Shown: piece after piece, positions 33,745-43,454 of the stretch
Numbering within the stretch: position 1 is the first letter of the stretch
How the letters are laid out: each line of letters begins with the position of its first letter
From: JAGVSR01 sp963742405
Lineage (GTDB): Bacteria > Pseudomonadota > Alphaproteobacteria > Rhizobiales > Hyphomicrobiaceae
Direction: 5' to 3'
Assembly (NCBI GenBank): GCA_963742405.1
Contig: CAVUMB010000004.1
Span: 248,001-312,000 of the forward strand
DNA length: 64,000 bases
The notes under the pieces: model-generated
What the model was told of the DNA's origin: nothing
The model's database searches: none
What the model saw: the letters and a program-made list of their open reading frames with translations, nothing else
Program-made: the position numbers and the translations under genes

Positions 33745-36091
33745 TTATCGGCGCGGGCGGCGCTGGCGCATCATATGCCGGCCGGCCGGTCCCTTGACCG
33801 CCTTCAGCACATGGCGGTGACCTTGCGACATCATCTCAAAACGCAGAGCGCCGGCGGATGGGATGCATTCGACCAGTTTGACCTCGACCTGGTCGCCAAG
33901 GCGATACGTTTCGCCCGTCCGTGCACCGACGAGGGCGTGCGCTTCCTCGACGTGATTATAGAAATCCTGACCGAGCGTTGACACCGGCACGAAGCCGTCA
34001 GCGCCCGTGTCTTTCAGCTTCACGAACAATCCCGAGCGCGTGACGCCGCCGATGCGGGCCTGAAACACGGCGCCGACGCGGTCGGCGAGATGGAGCGCCA
34101 CGAGGCGGTCGATGGTTTCGCGCTCGGCCGCCATGGCACGGCGTTCCGCATCCGAGATCGATTGCGCAATCGCCTGCAGGCGCGGGATTTCCTCATCCGT
34201 CAATCCGCCGTCGCCAAGCTTCAGCGCGCGGATCAGCGCGCGATGGACGAGCAGATCGGCGTAGCGGCGGATGGGCGAGGTGAAGTGCGCATAACGTGCG
34301 AGGTTCAAGCCGAAGTGGCCGATGTTGTCGGGATTGTATTCGGCCTGAGCTTGCGACCGCAGGATGACCTCGTTGACGAGTTCGGGCACGGGCAGCGCCT
34401 TGGCGGCGCGCAGGACCTTGTTGAACGCAGCCGGTTTCAGCGAGCCGTGCGGCGGGAATTTCGAGGTCGAGCGTTTCGAGGAAGTCGCGCAGGTTTTTCA
34501 GCTTCTCCTTCGACGGCGCATCGTGGACGCGATAGACGAGCGGCGACTTTTTCTGTTCCAGGCTTTCGGCGGCGGCGACGTTGGCCTGGATCATCATCTC
34601 TTCGATGAGCTTGTGCGCTTCGAGCCGCTCGGGGATGTGCACACCGGCGATACGGCCGTTCTCGTCAAGCTTGATCTTGCGTTCGGGGAGATCGAGATCG
34701 AGCGGTTCGCGACGGTCGCGGGCGGCTTTGAGCGCCTGATAGGCGGTCCACAGCGGCTGCAGTGCCGACTGCATCCACGGTGCGGCCTTTTCATCGGGTG
34801 TGCCGTCGAATGCGGCCTGTGCCTGCTGGTAGGACAGCTTGGCCGCCGAGCGCATCATGGCGCGCAGGAACGTATGCCCGCGCTTGTCGCCGTCGCGGTC
34901 ATAGATCATGCGCACGGCGAGACAGGCCCGATCCTCGCCTTCACGCAGCGAACACAGATCGTTGGAGATCTTTTCCGGCAGCATCGGCACGACGCGATCG
35001 GGGAAATAGACCGAGTTGCCGCGGATCTGCGCTTCGCGATCGAGCCGCGTGCCGGAGCGTACATAATGTGAGACGTCGGCGATGGCCACGATCACGATGT
35101 GTCCGCCGGGGTTCTTGGGGTCCGTATCGGGCTCGGCATAGACGGCGTCGTCGTGATCGCGCGCATCTTGCGGGTCGATGGTGAGCAACGGAAGTCCGCG
35201 CAAATCGGTGCGGCCGGCCAGCTGCGGCGGCTTCAGATCGCGCGTTTCGTCGATGACGCTTTCGGGAAAATCATCCGGGATGCCGTGCGCGTGGATGGCG
35301 ATGAGGGAGACCTTGCGCTCGTCATCCGGGTTGCCGAGCGCTTCGACGATCCGCGCGCGCGGCGTTGTAAAGCGACCGGTCTTGGCCAGTTCGAAGCGCA
35401 CGAGGTCGCCATCCTTGGCGTCCTTTTCGTCGCCCTTGTGGACCGGCCAGGATTTCAGTTCCTTGCGATTGATCGGCTCGATCGATCCGCCGCCGCGGGC
35501 AATCGCGCGATAGACGCCGAGCAGGCGGCGCTGGTCGCGCGGCAGCTTGCGGATCGCCTCGCCTTCGAATTTGAAGCCGGCGACATCGACGTCATCGAGC
35601 TTTGTGATGCGCGCCATGACGTGATCGCCGACACCGGGCACGCGGTCTTCATCCGCCGTGATGCGGGCCAGCGTGCGCGCGAGGATCAGCACGCGCGGTT
35701 TGTCGCCTTCTTCGGCATTCCAGATGACGGGTTCGCCGATGAGGTCGCCGTCGCGGTCGCGGCCGACGATTTCGAGCGCCGTGACGGGGGCAAGCGTGCC
35801 CTTCTCGCGCAGTGCCTTGCGGTCGCCGGACAGCGTGCCGTCGTCGGCCATCAGCGAGAGGAGACGCTTCAACGCGATCTTGTCGCCGCCCTTGATGCCG
35901 AAGGCGCGGGCGATCTCGCGTTTGCCGACCTTGCCCTGCGCCCCTTCGATGAAGTCAAGGACCTGTTCGCGCGTCGGCATGCCGTCGGCGCCGGTCGGGC
36001 GCGGGGCGCCGTTTTGCCCCCGGTGTTTCTGACCGGGTTTGTCGCGCCGCGTGTGCGACTGCTTGTGCCCCCGGTCGGGCTTGCGCGCCAT
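33745..36091 (-). pseudogene. rnr: Ribonuclease R, one frameshift
   Basis: A 3'-5' exoribonuclease that degrades structured RNA and acts in rRNA and tmRNA quality control. N-terminal basic tail, a winged-helix region (ALKRLLSLMADDGTLSG), cold-shock domains, then the RNB domain with DPQDARDHDDAVYAE (metal-binding Asp cluster), YVRSGTRLDREAQIRGNSVY and, after the break, HFTSPIRRYADLLVHRALIR, followed by an S1 domain. The frame must shift at the GGG of 34454-34456 so that LEIP is followed by PHGSLKPAAFNKVL. Removing one base gives 781 residues, the normal length. Probably a sequencing error in an intact gene. Confidence 0.93.
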
Positions 36092-36183
36092 GTGTGCTGA
36101 GTCTCGCTGCTATCTCTGGTCGCTTGTGGCACGGGCAGGGGTGATTTGGGAAGCGGGAGGTACGGAAACAGCCCCCCCCCATG

Positions 36184-36217
36184 GACGTCATCCCGGCGAA
36201 GGCCGGGACCCAGTCAA
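36184..36217. repeat. REP-like intergenic palindrome, copy 1
   Basis: GACGTCATCCCGGCGAAGGC followed by CGGGACCCAGTCAA. The two arms CCGGC and GCCGG form a small hairpin. The same sequence recurs at 36702-36735 and partly at 36922-36941, and inverted variants lie at 36613-36685 and 36805-36877. It lies between rnr and the GIY-YIG gene. Confidence 0.8.
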
Positions 36218-36287
36218 GCACCCGTGCGACGGAAGCGGAGTCTTAGCCCGTTAACACCGAACCGACCGACAATCTGCTTGGCGATCC

Positions 36288-36614
36288 ATGAAACGACCGT
36301 GCGTTTACATCCTGGCCAGCCGCCGCAATGGTACACTCTACGTCGGCATAACGACCGATTTGCCGAAGCGCATGGCGCAGCACGAACAGAGCTTAATCTC
36401 TGGCTTTACGGCAAGCTACGGGGTCCGCCAACTCGTTTACTACGAACATCACGAGAGCATCCCAGAAGCCATCCGGCGCGAGAAATTGTTGAAGCGATGG
36501 AAGCGTCAATGGAAGTTGCGGCTGATCGAGACCATGAATCCCAGCTGGATCAACCTTTTTGATCCAATTACGGGCGAAATCTCGTTCGGGCCCTTTGATC
36601 ATGTTCGCAAGTGA
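36288..36614 (+). CDS. GIY-YIG nuclease-domain protein (UPF0213/YhbQ-like)
   Basis: A 108-residue single-domain protein. CVYILASRRNGTLYVGITTD contains the Y-I-L and Y-V-G forms of the GIY-YIG motif; the catalytic Arg is in LPKRMAQHEQ and the Glu in PEAIRREKLLKRWKR. Such stand-alone domains are widespread in Rhizobiales, often next to REP-like repeats, and their role (DNA repair, mobile element remnant or other) is not settled. The ATG at 36288 fits the domain start. REP-like repeats flank it on both sides; its stop overlaps the first base or two of one. Confidence 0.9.
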   Translation: MKRPCVYILASRRNGTLYVGITTDLPKRMAQHEQSLISGFTASYGVRQLVYYEHHESIPEAIRREKLLKRWKRQWKLRLIETMNPSWINLFDPITGEISFGPFDHVRK

Positions 36615-36685
36615 CTTGTCTGGGTCCCGGCCGGCTTCGCTTCGCTCCGCGCGCCGGGATGACGTTGGTGGAGGGGAGCGCACGG
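36613..36685. repeat. 73-bp direct repeat, first copy (inverted REP-like element)
   Basis: This copy starts GACTTGTCTGGGTCCCGGCC, includes CTTCGCTTCGCTCCGCGCGC and ends GGAGGGGAGCGCACGG. It is identical to 36805-36877. Its core is the inverse of the element at 36184, with longer arms. Confidence 0.88.
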
Positions 36686-36701
36686 ACTCGCCCATTCCGC
36701 T

Positions 36702-36735
36702 GACGTCATCCCGGCGAAGGCCGGGACCCAGTCAA
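36702..36735. repeat. REP-like intergenic palindrome, copy 2
   Basis: The 34 bases are identical to those at 36184-36217 (GACGTCATCCCGGCGAAGGC then CGGGACCCAGTCAA). With the inverted elements on both sides it forms an alternating array. Confidence 0.8.
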
Positions 36736-36804
36736 CGATGAGCGGCAGGTCCGTTGCGTTTGCGTCCACGCTCGTGGGCGATCCTGAAAAAGTGGTCTCG
36801 CTGA

Positions 36805-36877
36805 GACTTGTCTGGGTCCCGGCCGGCTTCGCTTCGCTCCGCGCGCCGGGATGACGTTGGTGGAGGGGAGCGCACGG
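36805..36877. repeat. 73-bp direct repeat, second copy
   Basis: Identical to 36613-36685, with 119 bases between the two copies. The pair brackets the REP-like copy at 36702-36735, giving an inverted-direct-inverted order. Confidence 0.88.
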
Positions 36878-36921
36878 TCCTCGGCACACCCCCTGACATG
36901 GGGTGGGCGGGTGCTGCAAAT

Positions 36922-36941
36922 GTCATCCCGGCGAAGGCCGC
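36922..36941. repeat. REP-like element, partial copy 3
   Basis: GTCATCCCGGCGAAGGCCG matches the first half of the elements at 36184 and 36702, then diverges. Confidence 0.6.
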
Positions 36942-37947
36942 AGCATCCAACTCTCCCCATCGCGCGTCGATGGGGAGTGGGATGGGCAGCGGTCGTTGCG
37001 GGGCATGAGGTCTGGGAAGGCTACGGTGGGGTAGTGCAAAGCTTATTTGCCGCTCTCGGCTTCCCATGGGATTATGCGCGCCACCTGATACTCGCCAGCC
37101 CGCTGGTTGCATCATGTCACGCCTGGACCATTCGAACGATGTACCGCCCTTCAATGCAACGAAACTCTTCCGACGGGTCGTCGGTGGATGGAGCCAGTGT
37201 CCCACAACAACCGACTCTGTTTCGGGCTTCAAAGCGGACTTGACGCGCCGGAAGCCCACTCCCTCTTTTGCAAGCTGCTTTTGCTGGCTATCGCTACTGA
37301 AATTTGATGGAGGGGTTTCCGCGCAGTCCGACAGCTTAGATCGTTGATGGCGTCGAACGGCTTCTTGAACTGGAACTTTTGCCAGGGACGAAGCGTTAGT
37401 GTGTCCGCACCTGCCTTGATCATCCCGCGTGGCATTGTCGCACTGAGCCATACGATCAGCTGTGCATCACCTGCACTTGTGTCATCAGTTACGAATGGAT
37501 GGTGCAAACTCGCGTCCGACAGTCTTCGAAGAATTGTGCTGACGTTCGTGGAGAAGGTGCATCACCTCGTGCATAGAAACGAAGCGAGCAGTTTTCTCAT
37601 GTAACAGAACGCGTGAGGATACCTCGTTGCCTGAACTACGATCTCACGGCTCGAGCAGACTTCGCATAAGCGTCGTGCTTCGGCAATTATCTTTGCAGCA
37701 CGAAGTGATGCGTCCACTTAAGTCTGCGTCGAGGACCCCCGCAACATCAGGTATAGGTTCGGCTCCATTCAAATAACTCATTGCGAACGATCTCGCTGCG
37801 CGTGCGCAATTCTCGAACATTTGGCGAACACAAAGTCCCGAAATCTGACGGCATTAGTCAGCTCATCGTACATGACAACTCATGTACCTTATAAACCCGA
37901 AAAAAGTTTGGGCGGGCTTGTCGCCACCCGGCCTTTGACGCATTCGG
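36942..37947. other. Gene-poor stretch of about 1 kb
   Basis: No recognisable gene is found on either strand. Open frames of 60-240 codons exist on both strands, but they overlap each other, read through the repeat array or lack family-like composition. The part from about 37600 is more AT-rich than its surroundings. It may be a decayed gene or simply spacer between the repeat array and the end of nrdJ. I see no tRNA, integrase or insertion sequence terminal repeats. Confidence 0.5.
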
Positions 37948-40900
37948 CTAGCTGCACCCGCTCGTTGAGCCGCAGGTCTCGCACTTCAAACACGTGCCGT
38001 TGCGGACCATGGTGAAGTTCTGGCACTCGGGGCAGGAGACGCCTTCGTAGCCGCGGACCTTGGCTTCGGACATGCGCTGCTTGAAGAGTTCCGCTTTGGT
38101 GAGAACCGGTTCGGTGGAGACCGTCTGGCGGGCGAAGATGACCTCGGTGTCGGACTTCAAAACGGTGTTGCCGATCGTGGTCGTACTGTCACCGTATAGC
38201 CCCGTGACCGGTTCGGGAGCGATGGCACGATAGGCTTCCGCTGCCGCGCCTGTCGCAGCCGACGCCGCCGTATGCGTGCGACTGACGATGCGCGCCACCG
38301 GATTGCCGCGCACGAGGCCCGTCGAGATCTTCTTCTTGACGCTCTCCGGCAGATTGAGCGCCAACTGTTCGTCGGTCGCGTCGTCCGAAGAGCCAAGGCC
38401 CGTCTCACCGACGATTTCACGCGGATCGACGTGCGCCAGATCGTGACGGCCGAGATACGACACGGCGAGTTCGCGGAAGATGTAGTCGAGGATCGACGTC
38501 GCGTTCTTGATCGTTTCGTTGCCCTGCACGATGCCGGCCGGCTCGAAGCGGGTGAAGGTGAACGCCTCCACGTATTCTTCCAGCGGCACGCCGTATTGCA
38601 GGCCGAGCGAGATGGCGATGGCGAAATTGTTCATCAACGAGCGGAAGGCGGCGCCTTCCTTGTGCATGTCGATGAAGATCTCGCCGACGCGGCCGTCGTC
38701 GTATTCACCCGTGCGCAGGTACACCTTGTGGCCGCCGACGGCGGCCTTCTGGGTGTAGCCCTTGCGGCGAGCGGGGAGCTTCTCGCGCTCGCGGGCTTCT
38801 TCTTCCTTCACGTAGATGACGCGCTCGATGATCTTCTCGACGATCTTTTCGGTCACGGTCGCCGTGCGGGCGGCCATCGGCGAGGCGACGAGGGCTTCCA
38901 CCGCGTCTTCGGCATCGTCCGCGTCATCGGCGAGTAGCTGCGAGTTCAGCGGCTGGGAAAGCTTGGAGCCGTCGCGGTAGAGCGCGTTGGCCTTCAGCGC
39001 GAGACGCCAGGAGAGCATGTAGCTCTGCTTGCAATCTTCCACCGTCGCATCGTTGGGCATGTTGATGGTCTTGGAGATCGCACCGGAGATGAACGGCTGG
39101 GAAGCCGCCATCATGCGAATGTGGCTCTCGACCGAGAGATAGCGCTTGCCCTTGCGGCCGCAGGGGTTGGCGCAGTCGAACACGGGCAGATGTTCGGCCT
39201 TCAAGTGCGGCGCGCCTTCCAGCGTCATCGATCCGCAGACATGCTCGTTGGCGAGTTCGACGTCTTTCTTCGAGAACCCGAGGTGGGCGAAGATGTCGAA
39301 GGCGGGGTCAGCGAGCTTTTCAGCGGAGATTTTCAGAGTGTTTTTGAGGAAATCCTCACCGATGACCCACTTGTTGAAGACGAACTTGATGTCGAATGCG
39401 GCGCCAAGTCCGCTCTCGATCTTGGTTAGAACTTCGTCGGTGAAGCCCTTCGCCTTCAAGGTCGTGTGGTTGATCGATGGGGCCTGCTTCAGCGAGCCGT
39501 GGCCAACCGCGTAGGCTTCAATCTCGGCGATCTGGCTTTCGCGGTAGCCGAGGAAACGCAGCGCTTCGGGCACAGCCTGGTTGATGATCTTGAAGTAGCC
39601 GCCGCCGGCGAGCTTCTTGAACTTGACGAGGGCGAAGTCCGGTTCAATGCCGGTCGTGTCGCAATCCATGACGAGGCCGATCGTGCCGGTGGGCGCGACG
39701 ACGGTCGACTGGGCGTTGCGGTAGCCGTGCGTCATGCCGAGCGCCAGGGCCTCGTCCCAGGCCATCTTGGCGGCCGCGACGAGCCGCTGGTCGGGAATGC
39801 TGGCGTGGTCGAGTGGCACGGGCGCGATGCTGAGCTGCTCGTAGCCGGTCGCTTCGCCATATGCCGCGCGGCGATGGTTGCGCATGACGCGCAGCATCTC
39901 GGCCCTGTTGGGCTCGTAGCCGGGGAACGGCCCCAGTTCCTTGGCCATTTCGGCCGAGGTCGCGTAGGCAACGCCGGTCATGATGGCGGAGATCGCGCCG
40001 CAGATGGCGCGGCCTTCGTCGCTGTCATACGAGATGCCGGATGCCATGAGCAGGCCGCCGATGTTGGCAAAGCCGAGCCCGAGTGTTCGATAACGGTAAG
40101 ACAGCAGCGCGATTTGCTTGGAAGGGAACTGCGCCATGGTGACGGAGATCTCGAGCACGATCGTCCACAGACGGCAGGCGTGCTCATAGGCTTCCGTGTC
40201 GAACGATTTGTCGGCGCGGCGGAACGTCATCAGGTTCATCGACGCGAGGTTGCAGGCCGTGTCGTCAAGGAACATGTACTCCGAGCACGGGTTTGAGGCG
40301 CGGATCGGACCCGACTGCGGGCACGTGTGCCAGTCGTTGATCGTCGTGTGGAATTGAATGCCGGGGTCGGCGGAGGCCCAAGCGGCGTGACCGATCGATT
40401 CCCATAAATCGCGGGCCTTCAGCGTCTTCGTCGCCTTGCCGTCCTTGCGGGCGGTGAGCTTCCAATCGCCGTCGGATTCGACCGCGTTCAGGAATTCATC
40501 CGTCACGCGCACCGAGTTGTTCGAGTTCTGGCCCGAGACGGTGAGATAGGCTTCGCTATCCCAGTCGGTATCGTAGACGGCGAAGTCGATGTCCTTGTAG
40601 CCTTGGCGTGCGAACTGGATGACGCGGTGCACATAGTTCATTGGCACCTGGTCGCGGCGGGCTTCCTTGATCGCTGCCTTGAGCTTGGGATTTTTGGTCG
40701 GCTCGAAGCAGGCCGCATCGTCCGCTTCGCAGTTGACGCAGGCGGCCATGACGGCTTTCAGCCGCTTCTGGCAAATCTTGGAGCCGGTCACGAGCGCGGC
40801 GACTTTCTGTTCCTCGCGCACCTTCCAGGCAATGTATTCCTCGATGTCGGGATGATCGACATCGACGACGACCATCTTGGCGGCGCGGCGCGTGGTGCCA

Positions 40901-41712
40901 CCCGACTTGATGGCGCCGGCCGCGCGGTCGCCGATTTTCAGGAAGCTCATGAGGCCCGATGAACGGCCGCCGCCCGACAGCTTTTCGTTGGCGCCGCGAA
41001 GAGCGGAGAAATTCGAGCCGGTGCCCGAGCCATACTTGAAGAGGCGGGCTTCACGGACCCAAAGGTCCATGATGCCGTTCTCGTTGACGAGGTCGTCCTC
41101 GACCGACTGGATGAAGCAGGCGTGCGGCTGCGGGTGCTCGTAGGCCGACGAGGATACGGTCAGCTCGCCAGTTTGGAAGTCGACGTAAAAGTGGCCCTGG
41201 CCAGGGCCGTCGATGCCGTAGGCCCAATGCAGGCCGGTGTTGAACCACTGCGGCGAGTTGGGCGCAGCCATCTGCATGGCGAGCATGTAGCGGTGCTCGT
41301 CAAAGAAGGCCTGCGCGTCTTCTTCAGTCGTAAAGTAGCCGCCCTTCCAGCCCCAGTAGGTCCAGGTGCCGGCGAGCCGGTCGAAGACCTGACGGGCGTC
41401 GTTCTCGCCAGCTGTGCGCTCTTTCTCGGGAACATCCTTCAGGGCTTTCTCGTCGGCAACCGACCGCCACAGCCAAGAGGGAACCTGCGTCTCTTCAATC
41501 TTGCGTATGCGCTTGGGAACGCCGGCCTTGCGGAAATACTTCTGGGCCAGAATGTCGGCTGCGACCTGACTCCAGTGCTCGGGCACTTCGAAACCTTCCA
41601 GCCGGAAGACCACCGAACCGTCGGGATTCTTGATCTCGGATGTGGCGCGCCGGAACGCGATCTTGGCGTAAGGCGACTGGCCAGCTTCCGTGAAACGCCG
41701 CGTGATCTTCAT
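37948..41712 (-). CDS. nrdJ: Vitamin B12-dependent (class II) ribonucleotide reductase
   Basis: A 1254-residue enzyme that reduces ribonucleotides to deoxyribonucleotides, using adenosylcobalamin to make the thiyl radical, so it needs neither oxygen nor an NrdB subunit. NSPQWFNTGLHWAYG, YGSGTGSNFSALRG and GGRSSGLMSFL lie in the N-terminal third. RASNPCSEYMFLDDTACNLAS carries the radical-site Cys, and STVVAPTGTIGLVMDCDTTG is the typical glycine-rich stretch. The C-terminus has a Cys cluster (CPECQNF, CLKCETCGSTSGCS) for redox exchange or zinc. The start MKITRRFTEAGQSPYAK at 41712 follows GGGGGC. It links directly to the B12 uptake operon and to NrdR in this window. Confidence 0.97.
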   Translation of the reverse strand: MKITRRFTEAGQSPYAKIAFRRATSEIKNPDGSVVFRLEGFEVPEHWSQVAADILAQKYFRKAGVPKRIRKIEETQVPSWLWRSVADEKALKDVPEKERTAGENDARQVFDRLAGTWTYWGWKGGYFTTEEDAQAFFDEHRYMLAMQMAAPNSPQWFNTGLHWAYGIDGPGQGHFYVDFQTGELTVSSSAYEHPQPHACFIQSVEDDLVNENGIMDLWVREARLFKYGSGTGSNFSALRGANEKLSGGGRSSGLMSFLKIGDRAAGAIKSGGTTRRAAKMVVVDVDHPDIEEYIAWKVREEQKVAALVTGSKICQKRLKAVMAACVNCEADDAACFEPTKNPKLKAAIKEARRDQVPMNYVHRVIQFARQGYKDIDFAVYDTDWDSEAYLTVSGQNSNNSVRVTDEFLNAVESDGDWKLTARKDGKATKTLKARDLWESIGHAAWASADPGIQFHTTINDWHTCPQSGPIRASNPCSEYMFLDDTACNLASMNLMTFRRADKSFDTEAYEHACRLWTIVLEISVTMAQFPSKQIALLSYRYRTLGLGFANIGGLLMASGISYDSDEGRAICGAISAIMTGVAYATSAEMAKELGPFPGYEPNRAEMLRVMRNHRRAAYGEATGYEQLSIAPVPLDHASIPDQRLVAAAKMAWDEALALGMTHGYRNAQSTVVAPTGTIGLVMDCDTTGIEPDFALVKFKKLAGGGYFKIINQAVPEALRFLGYRESQIAEIEAYAVGHGSLKQAPSINHTTLKAKGFTDEVLTKIESGLGAAFDIKFVFNKWVIGEDFLKNTLKISAEKLADPAFDIFAHLGFSKKDVELANEHVCGSMTLEGAPHLKAEHLPVFDCANPCGRKGKRYLSVESHIRMMAASQPFISGAISKTINMPNDATVEDCKQSYMLSWRLALKANALYRDGSKLSQPLNSQLLADDADDAEDAVEALVASPMAARTATVTEKIVEKIIERVIYVKEEEAREREKLPARRKGYTQKAAVGGHKVYLRTGEYDDGRVGEIFIDMHKEGAAFRSLMNNFAIAISLGLQYGVPLEEYVEAFTFTRFEPAGIVQGNETIKNATSILDYIFRELAVSYLGRHDLAHVDPREIVGETGLGSSDDATDEQLALNLPESVKKKISTGLVRGNPVARIVSRTHTAASAATGAAAEAYRAIAPEPVTGLYGDSTTTIGNTVLKSDTEVIFARQTVSTEPVLTKAELFKQRMSEAKVRGYEGVSCPECQNFTMVRNGTCLKCETCGSTSGCS

Positions 41713-41716
41713 AGTG

Positions 41717-41739
41717 CCCCCATCATCATAAAAAGGGGG
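41717..41739 (-). promoter_or_regulatory. Hairpin covering the nrdJ ribosome-binding site (weak candidate)
   Basis: On the minus strand CCCCC (41739-41735) can pair with GGGGG (41721-41717), just five bases before the nrdJ ATG. The five-pair stem has a 13-base loop containing a T-run and ATGATGAT. It would cover the purine-rich ribosome-binding site. Short and unproven. Confidence 0.3.
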
Positions 41740-42301
41740 TGCTGAACTCGATACAATGCACCCTGCTTGCAATCCGCCGTTTTCCTGAAGGCGTGGAGCC
41801 GTCTCGATCCGTGTCACGCACGTATTCGCCGCGGAGACGTCTGCCTGTGGCCGATACCTCACGGCGAAAGCAGGTCGTCCGCACACGCGAACACGAGGCC
41901 AACTGGCCCGTTACTGGTGATGGAGAGAGAGGCCCCGAACGCTGAACAGGAAGGTCGGCGGCTGAGGAGAAAGGTGGCGCGATTCGGGCAGGGCGTCACG
42001 ACGTATTGGGGGTGTAGGTGGGAAACGGCCACTACATCTAGTGGTGTTGGTAATTTGGGGATTGACCGGCCAGGGAGCGCTGGATTCGCGGGGTTTGGCG
42101 CGATGTGCGCTTACAGGGTGGCCTGTGAATTGACACGGCAACCAATTGTCGGGCGCTCGACTGGACGGAGGTTAGGCCGATTCCGGCCAGCGAGTCCTGG
42201 ACGGGTGTGGCGGATGGGCCGCGCCGGTTCGCACACTGGACACGGGAGCCCCCCGGTCCTACACGCAAGGAGGCTGGCGGACCGCACGAGGCGAGGGCGC
42301 A
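41740..42301. other. Divergent intergenic region between nrdJ and the NDUFA12 gene
   Basis: About 560 bases without a gene. Apart from the NrdR-box candidate at 42029-42044, I find no riboswitch (no B12-box or aptamer core on either strand), RNA gene or long repeat. Long antisense frames here have no family resemblance. Confidence 0.45.
42029..42044. promoter_or_regulatory. Candidate NrdR box upstream of nrdJ
   Basis: CCACTACATCTAGTGG is a 16-bp near-perfect palindrome (CCACTA / TAGTGG around CATC). It matches the NrdR-box core CAC-W-A-Y-AT-N-T-W-GTG at every fixed position. It lies about 315 bases before nrdJ in the region divergent from the NDUFA12 gene. nrdR itself is at 52628. A degenerate second copy may exist at 41996-42011 (33 bases away), close to the three-helical-turn spacing of paired boxes, but its match is weak. 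Confidence 0.55.
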
Positions 42302-42706
42302 ATGGGTCTACTTTCGGAAATTTTCAGCTGGTGGGGCGGTAATACGTGGGGCACGCGTTTTACGCTGTGGCGCCACGGACGGCTCGTTGGCGAGGACGAA
42401 TTCGGCAACCGCTATTATGAACAGGTTTCCGGGCCGCCCGGGCCGCTCGGTACGCCGCGCCGCTGGGTGACTTATAAAAATATGTCGGAGGCGACCCTTA
42501 TCCCGTCTGGCTGGCATGGATGGATGCATCATACGGTCGATGTGCCACCAACCGCTGTCGATTATACGCCGCGGCCATGGGAAAAGTCACACGAGCCGAA
42601 CGCCACCGGTACGCCCAATGCTTATCGGCCGTCCGGGTCGATTTTGACGGCGTCGGCGACGCGGCCTCGTGCAACCGGCGATTACAAGCCCTGGCGGCCG
42701 GATTAA
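42302..42706 (+). CDS. NDUFA12-family complex I accessory protein
   Basis: A 134-residue protein. TWGTRFTLWRHGRLVGEDEF, GNRYYE and RRWVTYKN followed by ASLIPPEWHGWMHH-like SGWHGWMHHTVDVPPT are the signature of the NDUFA12 (B17.2) subunit of NADH:ubiquinone oxidoreductase, which alphaproteobacteria share with mitochondria. It helps assembly or stability of complex I at the inner membrane. The C-terminus (about 40 residues) is proline-rich and variable. It is followed by a DUF2155 gene, a pairing common in Rhizobiales. Confidence 0.93.
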   Translation: MGLLSEIFSWWGGNTWGTRFTLWRHGRLVGEDEFGNRYYEQVSGPPGPLGTPRRWVTYKNMSEATLIPSGWHGWMHHTVDVPPTAVDYTPRPWEKSHEPNATGTPNAYRPSGSILTASATRPRATGDYKPWRPD

Positions 42707-42830
42707 CGCGGCGCTGTGAGGTTGTGCGATCACGTTTGCGACACGATCGCCGCTCAATGTTGAGGTTTGTATTGTAGTTCGTGTTCGGCAACCGCGTCAC
42801 CGCCCCCGCAACGATGAGATTTCGCCCGGC

Positions 42831-43328
42831 ATGGCGCACTTCAGGTTTCGATGTCTTTCTCTCGTCACGCTCGCCGCCGTCGGCGGTGTTGCCGTGCCGT
42901 GCGCGCAGGCGGAGCGTATCGAAAACAAGGTGGCCATTTTCTCCGCGCTCGACAAAGTGACGGCGACGATCAAGACGCTCACGGTGCCGCTTAACGAAAC
43001 CCGGGAGTTCGGTGCACTGAAGGTCACGCCGCACGTGTGCTATTCGCGACCCCCAACGGAGCAGCCGAAGACGACTTCGTTTGTCGATGTGCAAGAGGTG
43101 CAGCTCGATGGGCAGGAAAAGAAAATCTTTTCAGGATGGATGTTTGCTGAAAGCCCGGGGCTCAATGCGGTGGAGCATCCGGTATTCGACGTCTGGCTGA
43201 CGGGATGCGAGGAGCCGAAGAATCCGGTCGCGGCCGCGGTGCCCTCCGGCGACGGCAGCGAAACGGCGACCGATGTTGCGCCCGGCGAGACGGAGGGCGA
43301 CCTGCCACGTCGCCGCGTTCGCCGCTGA
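42831..43328 (+). CDS. DUF2155 periplasmic protein
   Basis: A 165-residue exported protein with a signal peptide (MAHFRFRCLSLVTLAAVGGV, cleavage near CAQAERI). The DUF2155 core reads AIFSALDKVTATIKTLTVPL, EFGALKVTPHVCYSRPPTEQ, and IFSGWMFAESPGLNAVEHPV followed by FDVWLTGC. Two cysteines could form a disulfide. The family is restricted to alphaproteobacteria and has no known function, but regularly lies beside NDUFA12. The C-terminal 35 residues are acidic and then basic (PRRRVRR) and probably disordered. Confidence 0.9.
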   Translation: MAHFRFRCLSLVTLAAVGGVAVPCAQAERIENKVAIFSALDKVTATIKTLTVPLNETREFGALKVTPHVCYSRPPTEQPKTTSFVDVQEVQLDGQEKKIFSGWMFAESPGLNAVEHPVFDVWLTGCEEPKNPVAAAVPSGDGSETATDVAPGETEGDLPRRRVRR

Positions 43329-43454
43329 GACTAGTGACGTGATCATAAGCAGATTTTCTTATATTTCTGAACGCCCTTTGTCGGTTACAGCAGTAGAGCG
43401 CTGGCTCTATAGCGGCGTGCGCAGCGACGATTGAATTTGCACAGGATGGATCCG

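Noticed and set aside
36732..37451. Minus-strand open frame of 239 codons.
   Set aside because: It reads through repeat elements and its composition is that of translated non-coding GC-rich DNA.
37229..37507. Minus-strand open frame of 92 codons in the gene-poor stretch.
   Set aside because: No family resemblance, no clear ribosome-binding site, and overlapping frames on both strands of similar length.
41996..42011. Second NrdR box paired with the one at 42029.
   Set aside because: Several fixed positions do not match; mentioned only as a weak possibility.
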